Positions 15,826 to 23,131 of a stretch of 24,808 bases of DNA are shown here, piece by piece. Position 1 is the stretch's first letter. Each line of letters begins with the position of its first letter. Origin of the DNA: a virus; the IMG/VR virus record IMGVR_UViG_3300021375_000154, positions 1 through 24,808 of that record, one strand, 5' to 3'. The notes under the pieces are model-generated. The model searched no databases. It was given only the letters and a program-made list of their open reading frames with translations, and had not been told where the DNA came from. A program made the position numbers and the translations under genes.

Positions 15826-16484
15826 AGCAACCTCGCACGTTCAGTTAGTTTATCAATGTCATTGTCGTAAGCAGACAGCACCTCGTCAAATAATTGTTGC
15901 TCACCTTCACAGTCTTTAAGTATCTTCTCTGCTTTCTTAGGTCCAATACCTCTTAATCCTGGAATGTTATCAACACGATCACCAGTTAGTATCTGCATAT
16001 AAAAGTTTCTTATGGCATCTTCTTCCTTTACATAATATAAATCTTGTTTAACAAAGTTGTAGTGCCAGCCACGTAACATGTCTAAGTCTTTATCAATAGA
16101 CATGACACATGACTGGTCTTCGGGTAACTCGTAGACAGCAATACCTATAGCATCATCTGCCTCTTGACCTTGAATTAATTCAAAGCCCCACTTGCTAACC
16201 AAGTATTCTCTAAGGGTGTCGTAGTGTACTGGTTTTCTGTTGTTAACTCTATTACCCTTGTAGTCTTGCTCAGTAGCAATCTTATCTCGGTAGTTTCCTT
16301 TACCTGTGATGTAGCCAGAGTAGGACTCGACACCTTGAACACTTAATAAGTTATCAATGAAGTGTCCCATCCTAGAGATAGCATACTTCTCTTCCTCTGG
16401 ATCATCAACAGAGAATCCCACACGATAGACGAGGATGTCCCCATCAATGAGGGCTTTGACATCCTGCATTGACGGGGTACTCAT
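15771..16484 (-). CDS. 5'-3' exonuclease / flap endonuclease (T7 gp6-like role)
   Basis: This 237-aa protein has the FEN/5'-nuclease metal ligands: D14 and D16 (LIDGDIL), the E108-A-D-D111 cluster, SIDKDLD (D131, D133) and GDRVDNIPG with D169 and D172, followed by the helix-hairpin-helix-type LRGIGPKKAEKIL that grips DNA. Such enzymes remove RNA primers and degrade host DNA for nucleotide recycling; T7 gp6 does both. Length fits stand-alone phage nucleases. The start overlaps the SSB stop (TAATG). Assignment to the family is secure; the balance of exo- and endonuclease activity is not visible. Confidence 0.9.
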   Translation of the reverse strand: MSTPSMQDVKALIDGDILVYRVGFSVDDPEEEKYAISRMGHFIDNLLSVQGVESYSGYITGKGNYRDKIATEQDYKGNRVNNRKPVHYDTLREYLVSKWGFELIQGQEADDAIGIAVYELPEDQSCVMSIDKDLDMLRGWHYNFVKQDLYYVKEEDAIRNFYMQILTGDRVDNIPGLRGIGPKKAEKILKDCEGEQQLFDEVLSAYDNDIDKLTERARLLWIRRQEKQLWKPPSNSQ

Positions 16485-16894
16485 TACAACGCTTCTTCTA
16501 AACTATCATCAAGAGCAGACTCGTCAGCATCGTATACAATCAAGTCAGTAATGACTAGCTTGTTGATACCTGCGGATACACCTGCCTTACCTTTGAACTG
16601 GTAAGCATAGGGCTTGATCCACGCTACTCCTTTTGATCCATTACCTACCTTTCCTGATACGCCTGAACCATCTGGCATCTCAGTCTTGATAGGAAACTTC
16701 TTAGATTTAGCTACAATATAGAAGCCTTTATCTTCCTTACGCTTCACCTCGATACCTTGATCCTCTAGTGCAGAGACTGCACCATCAGATAGGTTACACA
16801 AATCAACCTGATACTTCTCAGACATCTGGTTAGGTGTGTCAAGGAAAGCCCACATGATATCAGCTTTTACCTTTATTGCTTTTAAGTCTTGCAT
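16484..16894 (-). CDS. Single-stranded DNA-binding protein (T7 gp2.5-like)
   Basis: The 136-aa protein begins MQDLKAIKVKADIMWAFLD, with an OB-fold-like beta pattern (KYQVDLCNLSD, IEVKRKEDKGFYIVAKSKK, GVAWIKPYAYQFKGK). It ends in an acidic tail, YDADESALDDSLEEAL, the usual hook by which phage SSBs contact polymerase and primase-helicase. I chose the ATG at 16894 because AAGGAG (16902-16907) lies seven bases upstream and this gives the typical N-terminus. A longer frame from 16924 would add ten residues and overlap the polymerase gene. Its place between polymerase and 5' exonuclease supports the call. Confidence 0.8.
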   Translation of the reverse strand: MQDLKAIKVKADIMWAFLDTPNQMSEKYQVDLCNLSDGAVSALEDQGIEVKRKEDKGFYIVAKSKKFPIKTEMPDGSGVSGKVGNGSKGVAWIKPYAYQFKGKAGVSAGINKLVITDLIVYDADESALDDSLEEAL

Positions 16895-16905
16895 TTTACT
16901 TCTCC

Positions 16906-18546
16906 TTAGTGTGTTGTTGCCCAATTAGTACCTATCTTATACTCACCATCGAGTGGACAACGTAGCCCTAGTGTGAGTCCTGCTTCCTGAATTGCCTGAA
17001 CGCCAGCTTGACCTACAGATTCAGCAAGTTTTTCATTCGTTTCTATCTGCCATTCATCATGAACATTAGCTACAAATGAAGCATCCATTATAACACGATT
17101 TAGTTTAGAATGCAACAATACTAATGCTTGTTTCATTACTACTGCACCTGCTCCTTGTAGTAATACATTCAAGGCAGCGTGTGCTGATCGAACCATGAGC
17201 CTACGACCATCAAGACTAGGTAGCCAACCACGTTTAGCTAGTCTATCTACCTTCTGTCTCAGTGTCTTGAGTGCTGGTGTGTTGGCAAGGAAGCTATCGA
17301 TTAACTTCTTACCTTCACGTTCACCACCACCTACGATAGCACCTATCTTAGCTGGACCTGCACCATAAAGAAAAGCATATATAAAAGTCTTGGCTTGATC
17401 CCTGTTAGTAAGACCTGCTGCTTTCATGTTCTTAGTATGAATGTCACCACTCAGTATCTCGTTGGTGTACTCCTCGTCACGCATGTAGTGTGCAAGCATA
17501 CGTAACTCAAGACCACTAGCGTCTATACCTACCAGTACATTACCATCCTCTACTGTCCAACACTCACGACACTCCTTACCAAACGGATTACCTACACGAG
17601 GAACCTGTGCAAGATTAGGTTTAGAATGAGTCATCCTACCTGTCACTGCTCCGTTGGTGATGATCTTACAGTGAACCCTGTCGGAGTTATCAGCATGGTC
17701 AATCCATGATTCAACTTGAGCCACCCGTTTCTGAACGAGTAAGTATTCTGCAATGAGTTTAGCTTCAGGTAAGTCAATAGTTTGTAATACTTTCTCATCA
17801 ACGATCACCGATCCTTTCTCTGTGTGCTTAGTTGGTTGCCAACCCAGAGTCATCAAGCGTTCTGCTATCTGCTTACGTGATCCAGGATTGAACACTTCTA
17901 CTTTGTCCTTGAGTCTGTTGCCTGTCTTCTCGCTATACCTACGTGTTACAATAGGTCTGAAAACTTCTTGTAGTTCTTCCTCAATTTCGTGTAGTCTTTT
18001 CCTCCAACCTGCCAAAAGGAATAACGCTTTCTTAACATCGAGCTTGAATCCTTTCTCTTCCTGTTGCTTAACAATAAGAGCGACTTGATGTTCGAGATCC
18101 AATGAGTTACCCCATACCAATAGATCATTGCTAAGACGCTTATGTAGTGTCTCGGTAACGGAAACATCTTGTTTACAATAGCTGACCATCTCTTCTGTAA
18201 GCCCACCATCAAAGTCTTTGAAGTCATCCTTGTAGTTTCCTAGTCTGTGACCCCAAGCTCTGAGTGAATGTCCTCCCTCGATGATTGGGTTCAGTAGTCT
18301 TGACATGACTAGCGTGTCTGATATTTTGTGATGAGTTGTATCGATACCCCATACCTTTTGTAGCACAGGCTGATCGAACCCTATGATATTGTGTCCTATC
18401 AATGTGCTTCTTTCTGTTAGGTATTCTGCTAATTGATCTTTCTCTTCCCATACTCTTACCTCCTTAGTTGATAAGTCTTTAGTAACAGCACACCAGATAT
18501 GAGTGGCTGTGCTGTTAGTCTCAATGTCTATGATGATTGACCTCAT
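16906..18546 (-). CDS. DNA polymerase, family A (T7-like) with 3'-5' exonuclease
   Basis: This 546-aa replicative polymerase carries the proofreading motifs IIDIET (D7, E9), IGHNIIGFDQP and YCKQDVSVTE. The polymerase motifs follow: TGRMTHSKPNLAQVP; motif A GIDASGLELRM (D342); motif B NRDQAKTFIYAFLYGAG (R382, K386, Y390); and motif C NVHDEW (H496, D497, E498). The tyrosine four residues after the motif B lysine matches T7 Y526, equivalent to E. coli F762. It is about 160 residues shorter than T7 gp5. I see no obvious thioredoxin-binding insertion, but alignment is needed to be sure. The start overlaps the primase-helicase stop (ATGA). Confidence 0.95.
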   Translation of the reverse strand: MRSIIIDIETNSTATHIWCAVTKDLSTKEVRVWEEKDQLAEYLTERSTLIGHNIIGFDQPVLQKVWGIDTTHHKISDTLVMSRLLNPIIEGGHSLRAWGHRLGNYKDDFKDFDGGLTEEMVSYCKQDVSVTETLHKRLSNDLLVWGNSLDLEHQVALIVKQQEEKGFKLDVKKALFLLAGWRKRLHEIEEELQEVFRPIVTRRYSEKTGNRLKDKVEVFNPGSRKQIAERLMTLGWQPTKHTEKGSVIVDEKVLQTIDLPEAKLIAEYLLVQKRVAQVESWIDHADNSDRVHCKIITNGAVTGRMTHSKPNLAQVPRVGNPFGKECRECWTVEDGNVLVGIDASGLELRMLAHYMRDEEYTNEILSGDIHTKNMKAAGLTNRDQAKTFIYAFLYGAGPAKIGAIVGGGEREGKKLIDSFLANTPALKTLRQKVDRLAKRGWLPSLDGRRLMVRSAHAALNVLLQGAGAVVMKQALVLLHSKLNRVIMDASFVANVHDEWQIETNEKLAESVGQAGVQAIQEAGLTLGLRCPLDGEYKIGTNWATTH

Positions 18547-20135
18547 AGTACGTCTTCCTCTTCGTCTTTACGTTCAATCATTCTACCAGAATCCAAGTCA
18601 TAAAGCAAGCGACACGCTGGTCCAGTGAGTCCAGAGAATCTGTTCTTGAGTACACGTACATGAGTGGTGTGTCTCTCAAGTGGATCATCATCCTGACCAT
18701 TACGTTCCAGTCCAATCACTAGGTCTGATAGCTGTGCAATAGAACCAGAGCCACGTAATTGTGACAAAGATGTGGCAGCGCCTTCCTCATGTCCCTTACC
18801 ATCAGGTCTTTTGAGATGTGACACAACGAACAACGAGATACCACACTCAGCCACGAGCATACGTAGCTTAGTCATGATCTCATCGATAGACTTACGCTCA
18901 TCACCTGACCCCTGTGCTGACACGACTATGGACACGTGATCCAAGAACACGAAACGACAACCTAATCCTTTAGCCAAGTAACGAACTCGACTCAGTATGT
19001 TATCGATACTCGTTGATCCGAAGTGATCGAACAAGAACATACGACCTGTGCCTAGCGTAGCATCAAACGACTGACGCAACTCATCAGTGGTGTACTCTAC
19101 ATCAGGTAGGTGCAACGGCTTGTTAGCATGGAGTGACATGATAGAACGTGCTGTCTTGTTGGTTGATTCCTCTAAGAACATCAGCCCTATGTTATCGTCT
19201 GTGTTCTTCAGAACATGCCACACTAACTCACGTACAAACTGTGACTTACCTAGTCCTGACCCTGCTGTGATAGTCACAAGCTCCTCACGTATACCATACG
19301 ACAGCTTGTTGAGTCCTCTGAATGGGTAGTCAACAATGCTCTTCTCGACAGGCTTAGACACCTCATCCCACAAGGTAGAGCCATCGATGATACCATCCGG
19401 TACATAGCGTTCGGACTGCCACCACTTCTCAAAGAATAACTTCTCATCTCCTCGGCTCAAGTAATCGCAACCATCCTTGAACTCAGACGTAGACTTGAAC
19501 ACCTTGATCTTAGAACCAAAGACTTCAGCTATCTGCTTAGACGCTTCGTGTCCTTGATCGTCATTGTCCATGAACACAACGATGGAATCAAAACTATCAA
19601 GCCACTCATAGTTCTTACGGATGTCAGCACCTGCTGATCCTGCTCCGTTCCTGATTGATACAACAGGGTACTTACTGCCTAGCATCTGGTAACAGGCGAG
19701 GGCATCCATCTCACCTTCTACTATGGTTACATACTTACCGCCCTTGTTAAACAAATGCTGACCAAACAAGCCACCCTCCCTCCAATCACCTACGGTAGAG
19801 AACTTCTTGTCTACAATGCCACGCTTCTTGTACGCTACTACATCGTTGTCATTGTGATACGGAAACCAGTAGCTGTTACTGTCTTGCACAACGCCATACT
19901 TCTCGCACGTTGCTTTGGTTATGCCTCGATCAACGATAGTCTTAGAGACTGCATCGTCATCTGGTTCTGCCATCTTAGTAGAATGGAGTGTCATCTTGTT
20001 CCTTTGTGTTTGATTATTGCCACCCGTCCAGTGCCTTGTCTTACACGAGAAGCAATAGGTAGAGTTCTCGTAGTAAGTCAAAGCATCTGAAGAGCCACAG
20101 TCATTACATGGTTGATGTGTTTTTATTTTATTCAT
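18543..20135 (-). CDS. DNA primase-helicase (T7 gp4-like)
   Basis: This 530-aa protein has an N-terminal zinc ribbon (C10, C13, C28, C31) that reads primer sites. A TOPRIM primase domain follows (VTIVEGEMDAL near 136-145; VVFMDNDDQG near 186-195). The C-terminal half is a RecA-like hexameric helicase with Walker A AGSGLGKS at 291-298, EES at 322-324, Walker B FVFLDH, VVSHLKRP and LRGSGSIAQLSD. It unwinds the fork and lays primers for the adjacent polymerase. The protein is complete with both activities. No Shine-Dalgarno precedes the ATG; the upstream 58 bp are A/T-only for long runs, so initiation may rely on an unstructured leader. Confidence 0.95.
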   Translation of the reverse strand: MNKIKTHQPCNDCGSSDALTYYENSTYCFSCKTRHWTGGNNQTQRNKMTLHSTKMAEPDDDAVSKTIVDRGITKATCEKYGVVQDSNSYWFPYHNDNDVVAYKKRGIVDKKFSTVGDWREGGLFGQHLFNKGGKYVTIVEGEMDALACYQMLGSKYPVVSIRNGAGSAGADIRKNYEWLDSFDSIVVFMDNDDQGHEASKQIAEVFGSKIKVFKSTSEFKDGCDYLSRGDEKLFFEKWWQSERYVPDGIIDGSTLWDEVSKPVEKSIVDYPFRGLNKLSYGIREELVTITAGSGLGKSQFVRELVWHVLKNTDDNIGLMFLEESTNKTARSIMSLHANKPLHLPDVEYTTDELRQSFDATLGTGRMFLFDHFGSTSIDNILSRVRYLAKGLGCRFVFLDHVSIVVSAQGSGDERKSIDEIMTKLRMLVAECGISLFVVSHLKRPDGKGHEEGAATSLSQLRGSGSIAQLSDLVIGLERNGQDDDPLERHTTHVRVLKNRFSGLTGPACRLLYDLDSGRMIERKDEEEDVL

Positions 20136-20193
20136 AATAAATAATAATAAGTAATAATTAATTGATAACTAAGTTAAATATTTTAGCATGGAT

Positions 20194-20403
20194 TTACTGA
20201 TCCGGTACAATTTTATATCCACGCATGTTGAATGCACGTTGTAGCACCTCGATCTGTCTATCGATAGGGTAGTCGTTACCGTTGATTGAGTTGTACAAGT
20301 CAGACAGCAACCCCTCCTGATAAGACTCCTCTTGCCACGCCTCCTCTTGTGCTACTGTCATCTCGTACTCGTGTCCATCTTGATCGTAGTATTCGTCATC
20401 CAT
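20194..20403 (-). CDS. Small acidic early protein, unknown
   Basis: The 69-aa protein begins with a strongly acidic run (MDDEYYDQDGHEYEMTVAQEE) and ends IDRQIEVLQRAFNMRGYKIV. It has AAGGAG six bases before the ATG and is separated from the primase-helicase by an AT-rich 58-bp gap. I recognise no family. Very acidic early phage proteins can act as DNA mimics or bind host polymerase, but nothing specific supports that here. Confidence 0.55.
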   Translation of the reverse strand: MDDEYYDQDGHEYEMTVAQEEAWQEESYQEGLLSDLYNSINGNDYPIDRQIEVLQRAFNMRGYKIVPDQ

Positions 20404-20418
20404 TTGTTTCTCCTTTAG

Positions 20419-20646
20419 TTAGTGATCGTCTACGCTGATACCACCGTAGAGTACTCCGCTTATATTGTCAAGGTCTAAGTCCTCTGGGTAGTCCTCGTAC
20501 TCGTGCATCAATGAGGTGTTACCGTAGCTGTGTACGCCTGTGTCCTTAGCACAACTGACGCACATGTCTAGGAACTCCTTAGTTTCTGCTGACTTCATGC
20601 TTGCCTCATACTCAGAGAGCACAGCATCACAAGATTTACATCGCAT
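20419..20646 (-). CDS. Zinc-ribbon-like small phage protein
   Basis: This 75-aa protein opens MRCKSCDAVLSEYEA and has a second pair, MCVSC, at about 28-32, so two CxxC pairs (C3-C6 and C29-C32) could bind one zinc ion. The C-terminal half is acidic (YEDYPEDLDLDN). Similar MRCK.CD..L.. proteins occur in cyanophages and related marine phages, all uncharacterised; I know of none with assigned function. GGAGGAG lies four bases before the ATG. Its start overlaps the end of the next upstream gene by 11 bp. A transcription or nucleic-acid role is inference from the zinc ribbon. Confidence 0.65.
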   Translation of the reverse strand: MRCKSCDAVLSEYEASMKSAETKEFLDMCVSCAKDTGVHSYGNTSLMHEYEDYPEDLDLDNISGVLYGGISVDDH

Positions 20647-20803
20647 AAAACTCCTCCGTATCTATGTAACCTTCAATGTATTCCTTAATCAACTCAACCT
20701 CAGATAGAGTATGGATCACCCCATCCTCTACCATGCGAGGGTTGAGCTTACGGTTAAAGAATGAATCCTCTTGTCCACATTGGAACGGTGTCATGTCTTT
20801 CAT
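20636..20803 (-). CDS. Small conserved early protein (MTPFQCGQE family)
   Basis: This 55-aa frame reads MKDMTPFQCGQEDSFFNRK followed by LNPRMVEDGVIHTLSEVELI and ends YIDTEEFYAM. AGGAG lies five bases before the ATG, and both ends overlap neighbours (ATGA with the HNH gene, 11 bp with the zinc-ribbon gene). I recall close relatives in marine phages with the same FQCGQE..F opening and LNPR core. No catalytic or binding motif is evident beyond one cysteine. Confidence 0.65.
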   Translation of the reverse strand: MKDMTPFQCGQEDSFFNRKLNPRMVEDGVIHTLSEVELIKEYIEGYIDTEEFYAM

Positions 20804-21219
20804 GTTAACTCCTCTAAAAATGAATTATATTTTTTCCTATTCTCAATAGGGTCTAACAGTTGTAGATTAGATAAAGTATGTAGACCACATACTACTTTAG
20901 AATTCAATGGAATAACATGGTCAACCACTAACCCCAACTCTTTAGCCTTTCGATACAGCTTTTTAATTTCGTCCTTCTCTGACTCATACCAAGACGGTCT
21001 AGCTCGCATCTTAGTCTGCCTTCGTCTCTCACGACGCACCCTAGACTTGTCCTTGTTATTATAATAGTACTCCCGACTGTAAGCTCTAGCCTTTTCCTTG
21101 TTAGCTTCGTGCCATAGTCGATGAGCTTCTTTCTTTCGTGCCTTGTTCTTTTCATACCACAGCTTGTCCCTTAAACGCTTGCGTTCTTTCTTCTCCTCCT
21201 CTGTAAGTTTTTCACCCAT
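20800..21219 (-). CDS. HNH endonuclease
   Basis: The 139-aa protein has a long Lys/Arg-rich helical N-terminus (residues 1-75, likely DNA-binding) and a C-terminal HNH module: VVDHVIPLNSKVVCGLHTLSNLQLLDPIENRKK, written here as VVDHVIPL at 98-105, LSNLQLL near 116-122 and ENRKK at 126-130. Asp100-His101, Asn118 and Asn127 are in the expected places. Free-standing HNH genes in phages are often mobile, but this one is joined to both neighbours by TAATG and ATGA overlaps, suggesting settled use in the early operon. Nicking or cutting of host or competitor DNA is possible. Confidence 0.85.
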   Translation of the reverse strand: MGEKLTEEEKKERKRLRDKLWYEKNKARKKEAHRLWHEANKEKARAYSREYYYNNKDKSRVRRERRRQTKMRARPSWYESEKDEIKKLYRKAKELGLVVDHVIPLNSKVVCGLHTLSNLQLLDPIENRKKYNSFLEELT

Positions 21220-21419
21220 TATACTATCCCTCTAGGTGGTGCGTCTTTCTCGTCTGGTCTGCCTTGTAACTCTTCAACGTGGTTTCTGACATCAACACAT
21301 TTCCACTCGAAGAAGTCATCAAGCGGAGCCTCTTCTGCTATCAGCAAAGCCTCGTCATGACACTCAGCTTGTACCTCCTTCATGTACTCGACATTAACAT
21401 ATAACTTATAACTATTCAT
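21219..21419 (-). CDS. Small early protein, unknown
   Basis: The 66-aa protein starts MNSYKLYVNVEYMKEVQAEC and continues DEALLIAEEAPLDDFFEWKC. I chose the ATG at 21419 because GAGGAG stands seven bases upstream; an in-frame ATG at 21446 would add nine residues and lacks such a site. The pattern (short beta strand, helix with acidic Ala-rich segment) resembles small phage accessory proteins with DUF-type ferredoxin-like folds, but I cannot name a family. Its stop overlaps the HNH start (TAATG). Confidence 0.6.
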   Translation of the reverse strand: MNSYKLYVNVEYMKEVQAECHDEALLIAEEAPLDDFFEWKCVDVRNHVEELQGRPDEKDAPPRGIV

Positions 21420-21573
21420 TCCAATACTCCTCATCGTTGGTGTCAAAAACTAAACAGATTTGTCCCTCGATACCGCACTCAACCTCATCGAAATACAAAC
21501 CAACTGATTCAAGTTTACGTTTCAATTCCTCTACGCTTATCGGTTTGGTTTCTCTCATTTCAAACTTCATCAT
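21412..21573 (-). CDS. Small early protein, unknown
   Basis: This 53-aa frame reads MMKFEMRETKPISVEELKRK, then LESVGLYFDEVECGIEGQIC. AGGAGG lies four bases before the first ATG and seven before the second (21570), so the second methionine may be the actual start. It overlaps the downstream gene by 8 bp and the upstream gene by 4 bp, as expected in this compressed operon. No family is recognised. A beta-strand/helix mix is all I can predict. Confidence 0.6.
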   Translation of the reverse strand: MMKFEMRETKPISVEELKRKLESVGLYFDEVECGIEGQICLVFDTNDEEYWNE

Positions 21574-21746
21574 ACAACCTCCTTGTTAGGTCTGAATAAA
21601 TAAATCTCCAACGCACGATCAACACGATACGTATTGTACATAGTACAGAGTTGGCTCTCAGTTGTAAAGTAAAAACCTCCTCTCTTTTTCTTGTGCTTGT
21701 CCATCAATTTCCTTCTTCGGTTCTGCCTCTGTCTTTCAGATAACAT
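21570..21746 (-). CDS. Small basic early protein, unknown
   Basis: The 58-aa protein begins MLSERQRQNRRRKLMDKHKK, a very basic helix, and continues GGFYFTTESQLCTMYNTYRV. The ATG at 21746 lies just inside the end of the membrane-peptide gene, suggesting coupling. A shorter form from 21704 (44 aa) has AAGGA five bases upstream and is a real alternative. The basic N-terminus would suit nucleic-acid binding if the longer form is made. No family recognised. Confidence 0.5.
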   Translation of the reverse strand: MLSERQRQNRRRKLMDKHKKKRGGFYFTTESQLCTMYNTYRVDRALEIYLFRPNKEVV

Positions 21747-21837
21747 AATACACACCCCATATCATCCATAATAATACACCCACATGAATACCTGCGAGCA
21801 CCAATAGAAATAATAACATTAATAAATCATCCTTCAT
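21736..21837 (-). CDS. 33-residue single-pass membrane peptide
   Basis: This tiny frame reads MKDDLLMLLFLLVLAGIHVG followed by VLLWMIWGVYYVI: almost wholly hydrophobic after a charged start, long enough to cross a membrane once. AGGGG precedes the ATG by six bases, and its stop overlaps the next gene's start. It fills what is otherwise an unexplained gap in a gene-dense operon. Early membrane peptides in phages may alter superinfection or membrane state; that is speculation. Confidence 0.5.
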   Translation of the reverse strand: MKDDLLMLLFLLVLAGIHVGVLLWMIWGVYYVI

Positions 21838-21861
21838 AGTCTACCCCTATATCTCATACAC

Positions 21862-22113
21862 TTATTGTTGAACACTGACTGCCTTGTTCCATAGGATAGA
21901 GGCAAGCTCCGACACAGGTATAACCTCCATACCTATCTCGTTGCGTAGCACCTCCTCCTCTGTCATGCCCTCTGTAAGGTCGTCATAAGCCTCACACGCC
22001 CTTACCTCCTCCTCGTAGAGGGTACCCCTATGCCCGACCCATACAACGTAGCCACCGGCTTCCTCGGTAGCCTCATTGAATATCGCATCTCCGTAATCAT
22101 AATCGTAACTCAT
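21862..22113 (-). CDS. Small acidic early protein, unknown
   Basis: The 83-aa protein is Glu/Asp-rich (MSYDYDYGDAIFNEATEEAG at the start; YDDLTEGMTEEEVLRNEIG in the middle) with a short hydrophobic C-terminal helix (ASILWNKAVSV). AAAGGAG lies eight bases before the ATG, and it overlaps the upstream gene by 4 bp. I recognise no family. The strong negative charge is shared with the product at 20194. Confidence 0.55.
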   Translation of the reverse strand: MSYDYDYGDAIFNEATEEAGGYVVWVGHRGTLYEEEVRACEAYDDLTEGMTEEEVLRNEIGMEVIPVSELASILWNKAVSVQQ

Positions 22114-22295
22114 AACTCTATCTCCTTTGATACAATGGTTGTCTCATCTACACACATGATGTGTCCATGCTCCATCACTAGCTCTTCGATGTCTCGCCAG
22201 TATCGCATCGCCTCATGCTCATCTTGAAACGTAATGATAGGCTCTCCGTTCTTGGTTCTAATGCTATAAGATTTCCTGCTCTCTGTGTATGTCAT
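22110..22295 (-). CDS. Small early protein, unknown
   Basis: The 61-aa protein reads MTYTESRKSYSIRTKNGEPI, ITFQDEHEAMRYWRDIEELV and ends in an acidic stretch. The alternating beta start followed by a helix containing AMRYWRDIEELV suggests a compact alpha/beta domain. AAGGAG is ten bases before the ATG. It overlaps the downstream gene by 4 bp. No family recognised. Confidence 0.55.
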   Translation of the reverse strand: MTYTESRKSYSIRTKNGEPIITFQDEHEAMRYWRDIEELVMEHGHIMCVDETTIVSKEIEL

Positions 22296-22298
22296 TAC

Positions 22299-22529
22299 TT
22301 ACTTACTCCTTAGACGTTGGGGATTCAGTTTATCAGCTTCAATTAACCCATCAAGAAAAGTTAACATTTCTTGTCCGCTAACCCTGTGATAGATATCTTT
22401 TGAATTTAAGGTTAACTGCCATCCTCGTTGATAATAATTCATTTCATAGTCCAGTTCTAACTCCTTGTTGGAGTCAAAGTTTAACAGCCAGTTAACCTCA
22501 TTTAATTTTTTAAGTAGCTTTTGTTTCAT
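22299..22529 (-). CDS. Small early protein, unknown
   Basis: The 76-aa protein starts MKQKLLKKLNEVNWLLNFDS, then a beta-hairpin-like part (LELDYEMNYYQRGWQLTLNS) and a final helix (GQEMLTFLDGLIEADKL). GGAGG precedes the ATG by six bases or so. No cysteine or histidine cluster and no membrane segment is present. I recognise no family; the regular alternation supports a folded small domain. Confidence 0.55.
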   Translation of the reverse strand: MKQKLLKKLNEVNWLLNFDSNKELELDYEMNYYQRGWQLTLNSKDIYHRVSGQEMLTFLDGLIEADKLNPQRLRSK

Positions 22530-22533
22530 CGTG

Positions 22534-22710
22534 TTACCTCCAAGTTGGTTGTTTGATGTTGATAGTGTATCCTAACTGCTCGGCTATTGCCAGCGTCTCA
22601 GGCGTGAGCGTTGTCTTGTTGGTGAGTTGGGCGAACAACTCCGCCCTCTCACATGCCGGATAATACAGCGTCCGCCCGTATACATCCTTTGCTTCGATTG
22701 TGATTTCCAT
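22534..22710 (-). CDS. Small conserved phage/plasmid-type protein (VYG...YP motif)
   Basis: This 58-aa frame reads MEITIEAKDVYGRTLYYPAC, then ERAELFAQLTNKTTLTPETL, and ends LGYTINIKQPTWR. I recall the pattern VYG..L.YP....A..FA.L...KTLT...L..I..LG as a small family spread over proteobacterial phages and mobile elements, function unknown. GAGGAG stands about nine bases before the ATG. Its GC content and codon use appear higher than in the flanking small genes, so it may be a more recent arrival. Confidence 0.65.
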   Translation of the reverse strand: MEITIEAKDVYGRTLYYPACERAELFAQLTNKTTLTPETLAIAEQLGYTINIKQPTWR

Positions 22711-22712
22711 TT

Positions 22713-22874
22713 TTATTTCTCCTCTAAAAGTTGAGTCAAGTAATTGATTTCTTTTTGTTGTTCTCTCTTACTTCTTGCATTAGGTGAATAAAAATCTTTC
22801 ATTGTCTGATGGTATTTTATTCTGCGTTCAATTATATATCTAGGTGAATCAGGTGTAATTAGGTTGTGCCTCAT
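22713..22874 (-). CDS. Small basic early protein, unknown
   Basis: This 53-aa frame starts MRHNLITPDSPRYIIERRIK and continues YHQTMKDFYSPNARSKREQQ, ending in a Glu/Lys helix. AAAGGAG lies six bases before the ATG, and the downstream gene begins 3 bp after its stop. It is rich in Arg, Lys, Tyr and His. The size, ribosome site and close packing support a real gene. No family recognised. Confidence 0.55.
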   Translation of the reverse strand: MRHNLITPDSPRYIIERRIKYHQTMKDFYSPNARSKREQQKEINYLTQLLEEK

Positions 22875-22885
22875 TTTATTCTCCT

Positions 22886-23116
22886 TTATCCTACTAATCT
22901 ATTAATGAATTCTTGACAGACCTTGTACCCTACATCCTTACCGCCTAGATATTGGTTGATATGGCGTGTCGTGGTGGGTGAGTAGTGATCCATAGTTCGG
23001 AATGCTCCGTCATCATCCCAACCTGCGACAGGTGTTTCATAGCTAAATAAAACCCTTGTACCATTCTCAAGGGTTAACTCTGTCATGTTGCTTTTGATTT
23101 GCTTAAGTTTAATCAT
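22886..23116 (-). CDS. Small conserved protein, DUF8033-like
   Basis: The 76-aa protein contains MTELTLENGTRVLFSYETPV, AGWDDDGAFRT, and YSPTTTRHINQYLGG. The combination of a short beta strand with LFSYETPVA, a variable acidic turn, and S.TT.RHIN.(F/Y)(L/I) resembles the DUF8033 family of phages and mobile elements, which I recall only as uncharacterised. An in-frame ATG eleven residues in (MTEL) is an alternative start. No catalytic residues can be named. It lies directly after the ArdC-like gene in transcription order. Confidence 0.6.
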   Translation of the reverse strand: MIKLKQIKSNMTELTLENGTRVLFSYETPVAGWDDDGAFRTMDHYSPTTTRHINQYLGGKDVGYKVCQEFINRLVG

Positions 23117-23131
23117 TTTTTATTTTCTCCT

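Noticed and set aside
17753-18088. Plus-strand frame opposite the polymerase gene
   Set aside because: Antisense shadow of a well-supported gene, Ser/Cys/Leu-rich as expected for such shadows, with no ribosome site.
19755-20090. Plus-strand frame opposite the primase-helicase gene
   Set aside because: Covered by the conserved zinc-ribbon and TOPRIM coding sequence on the minus strand; no homologous motif in this frame.
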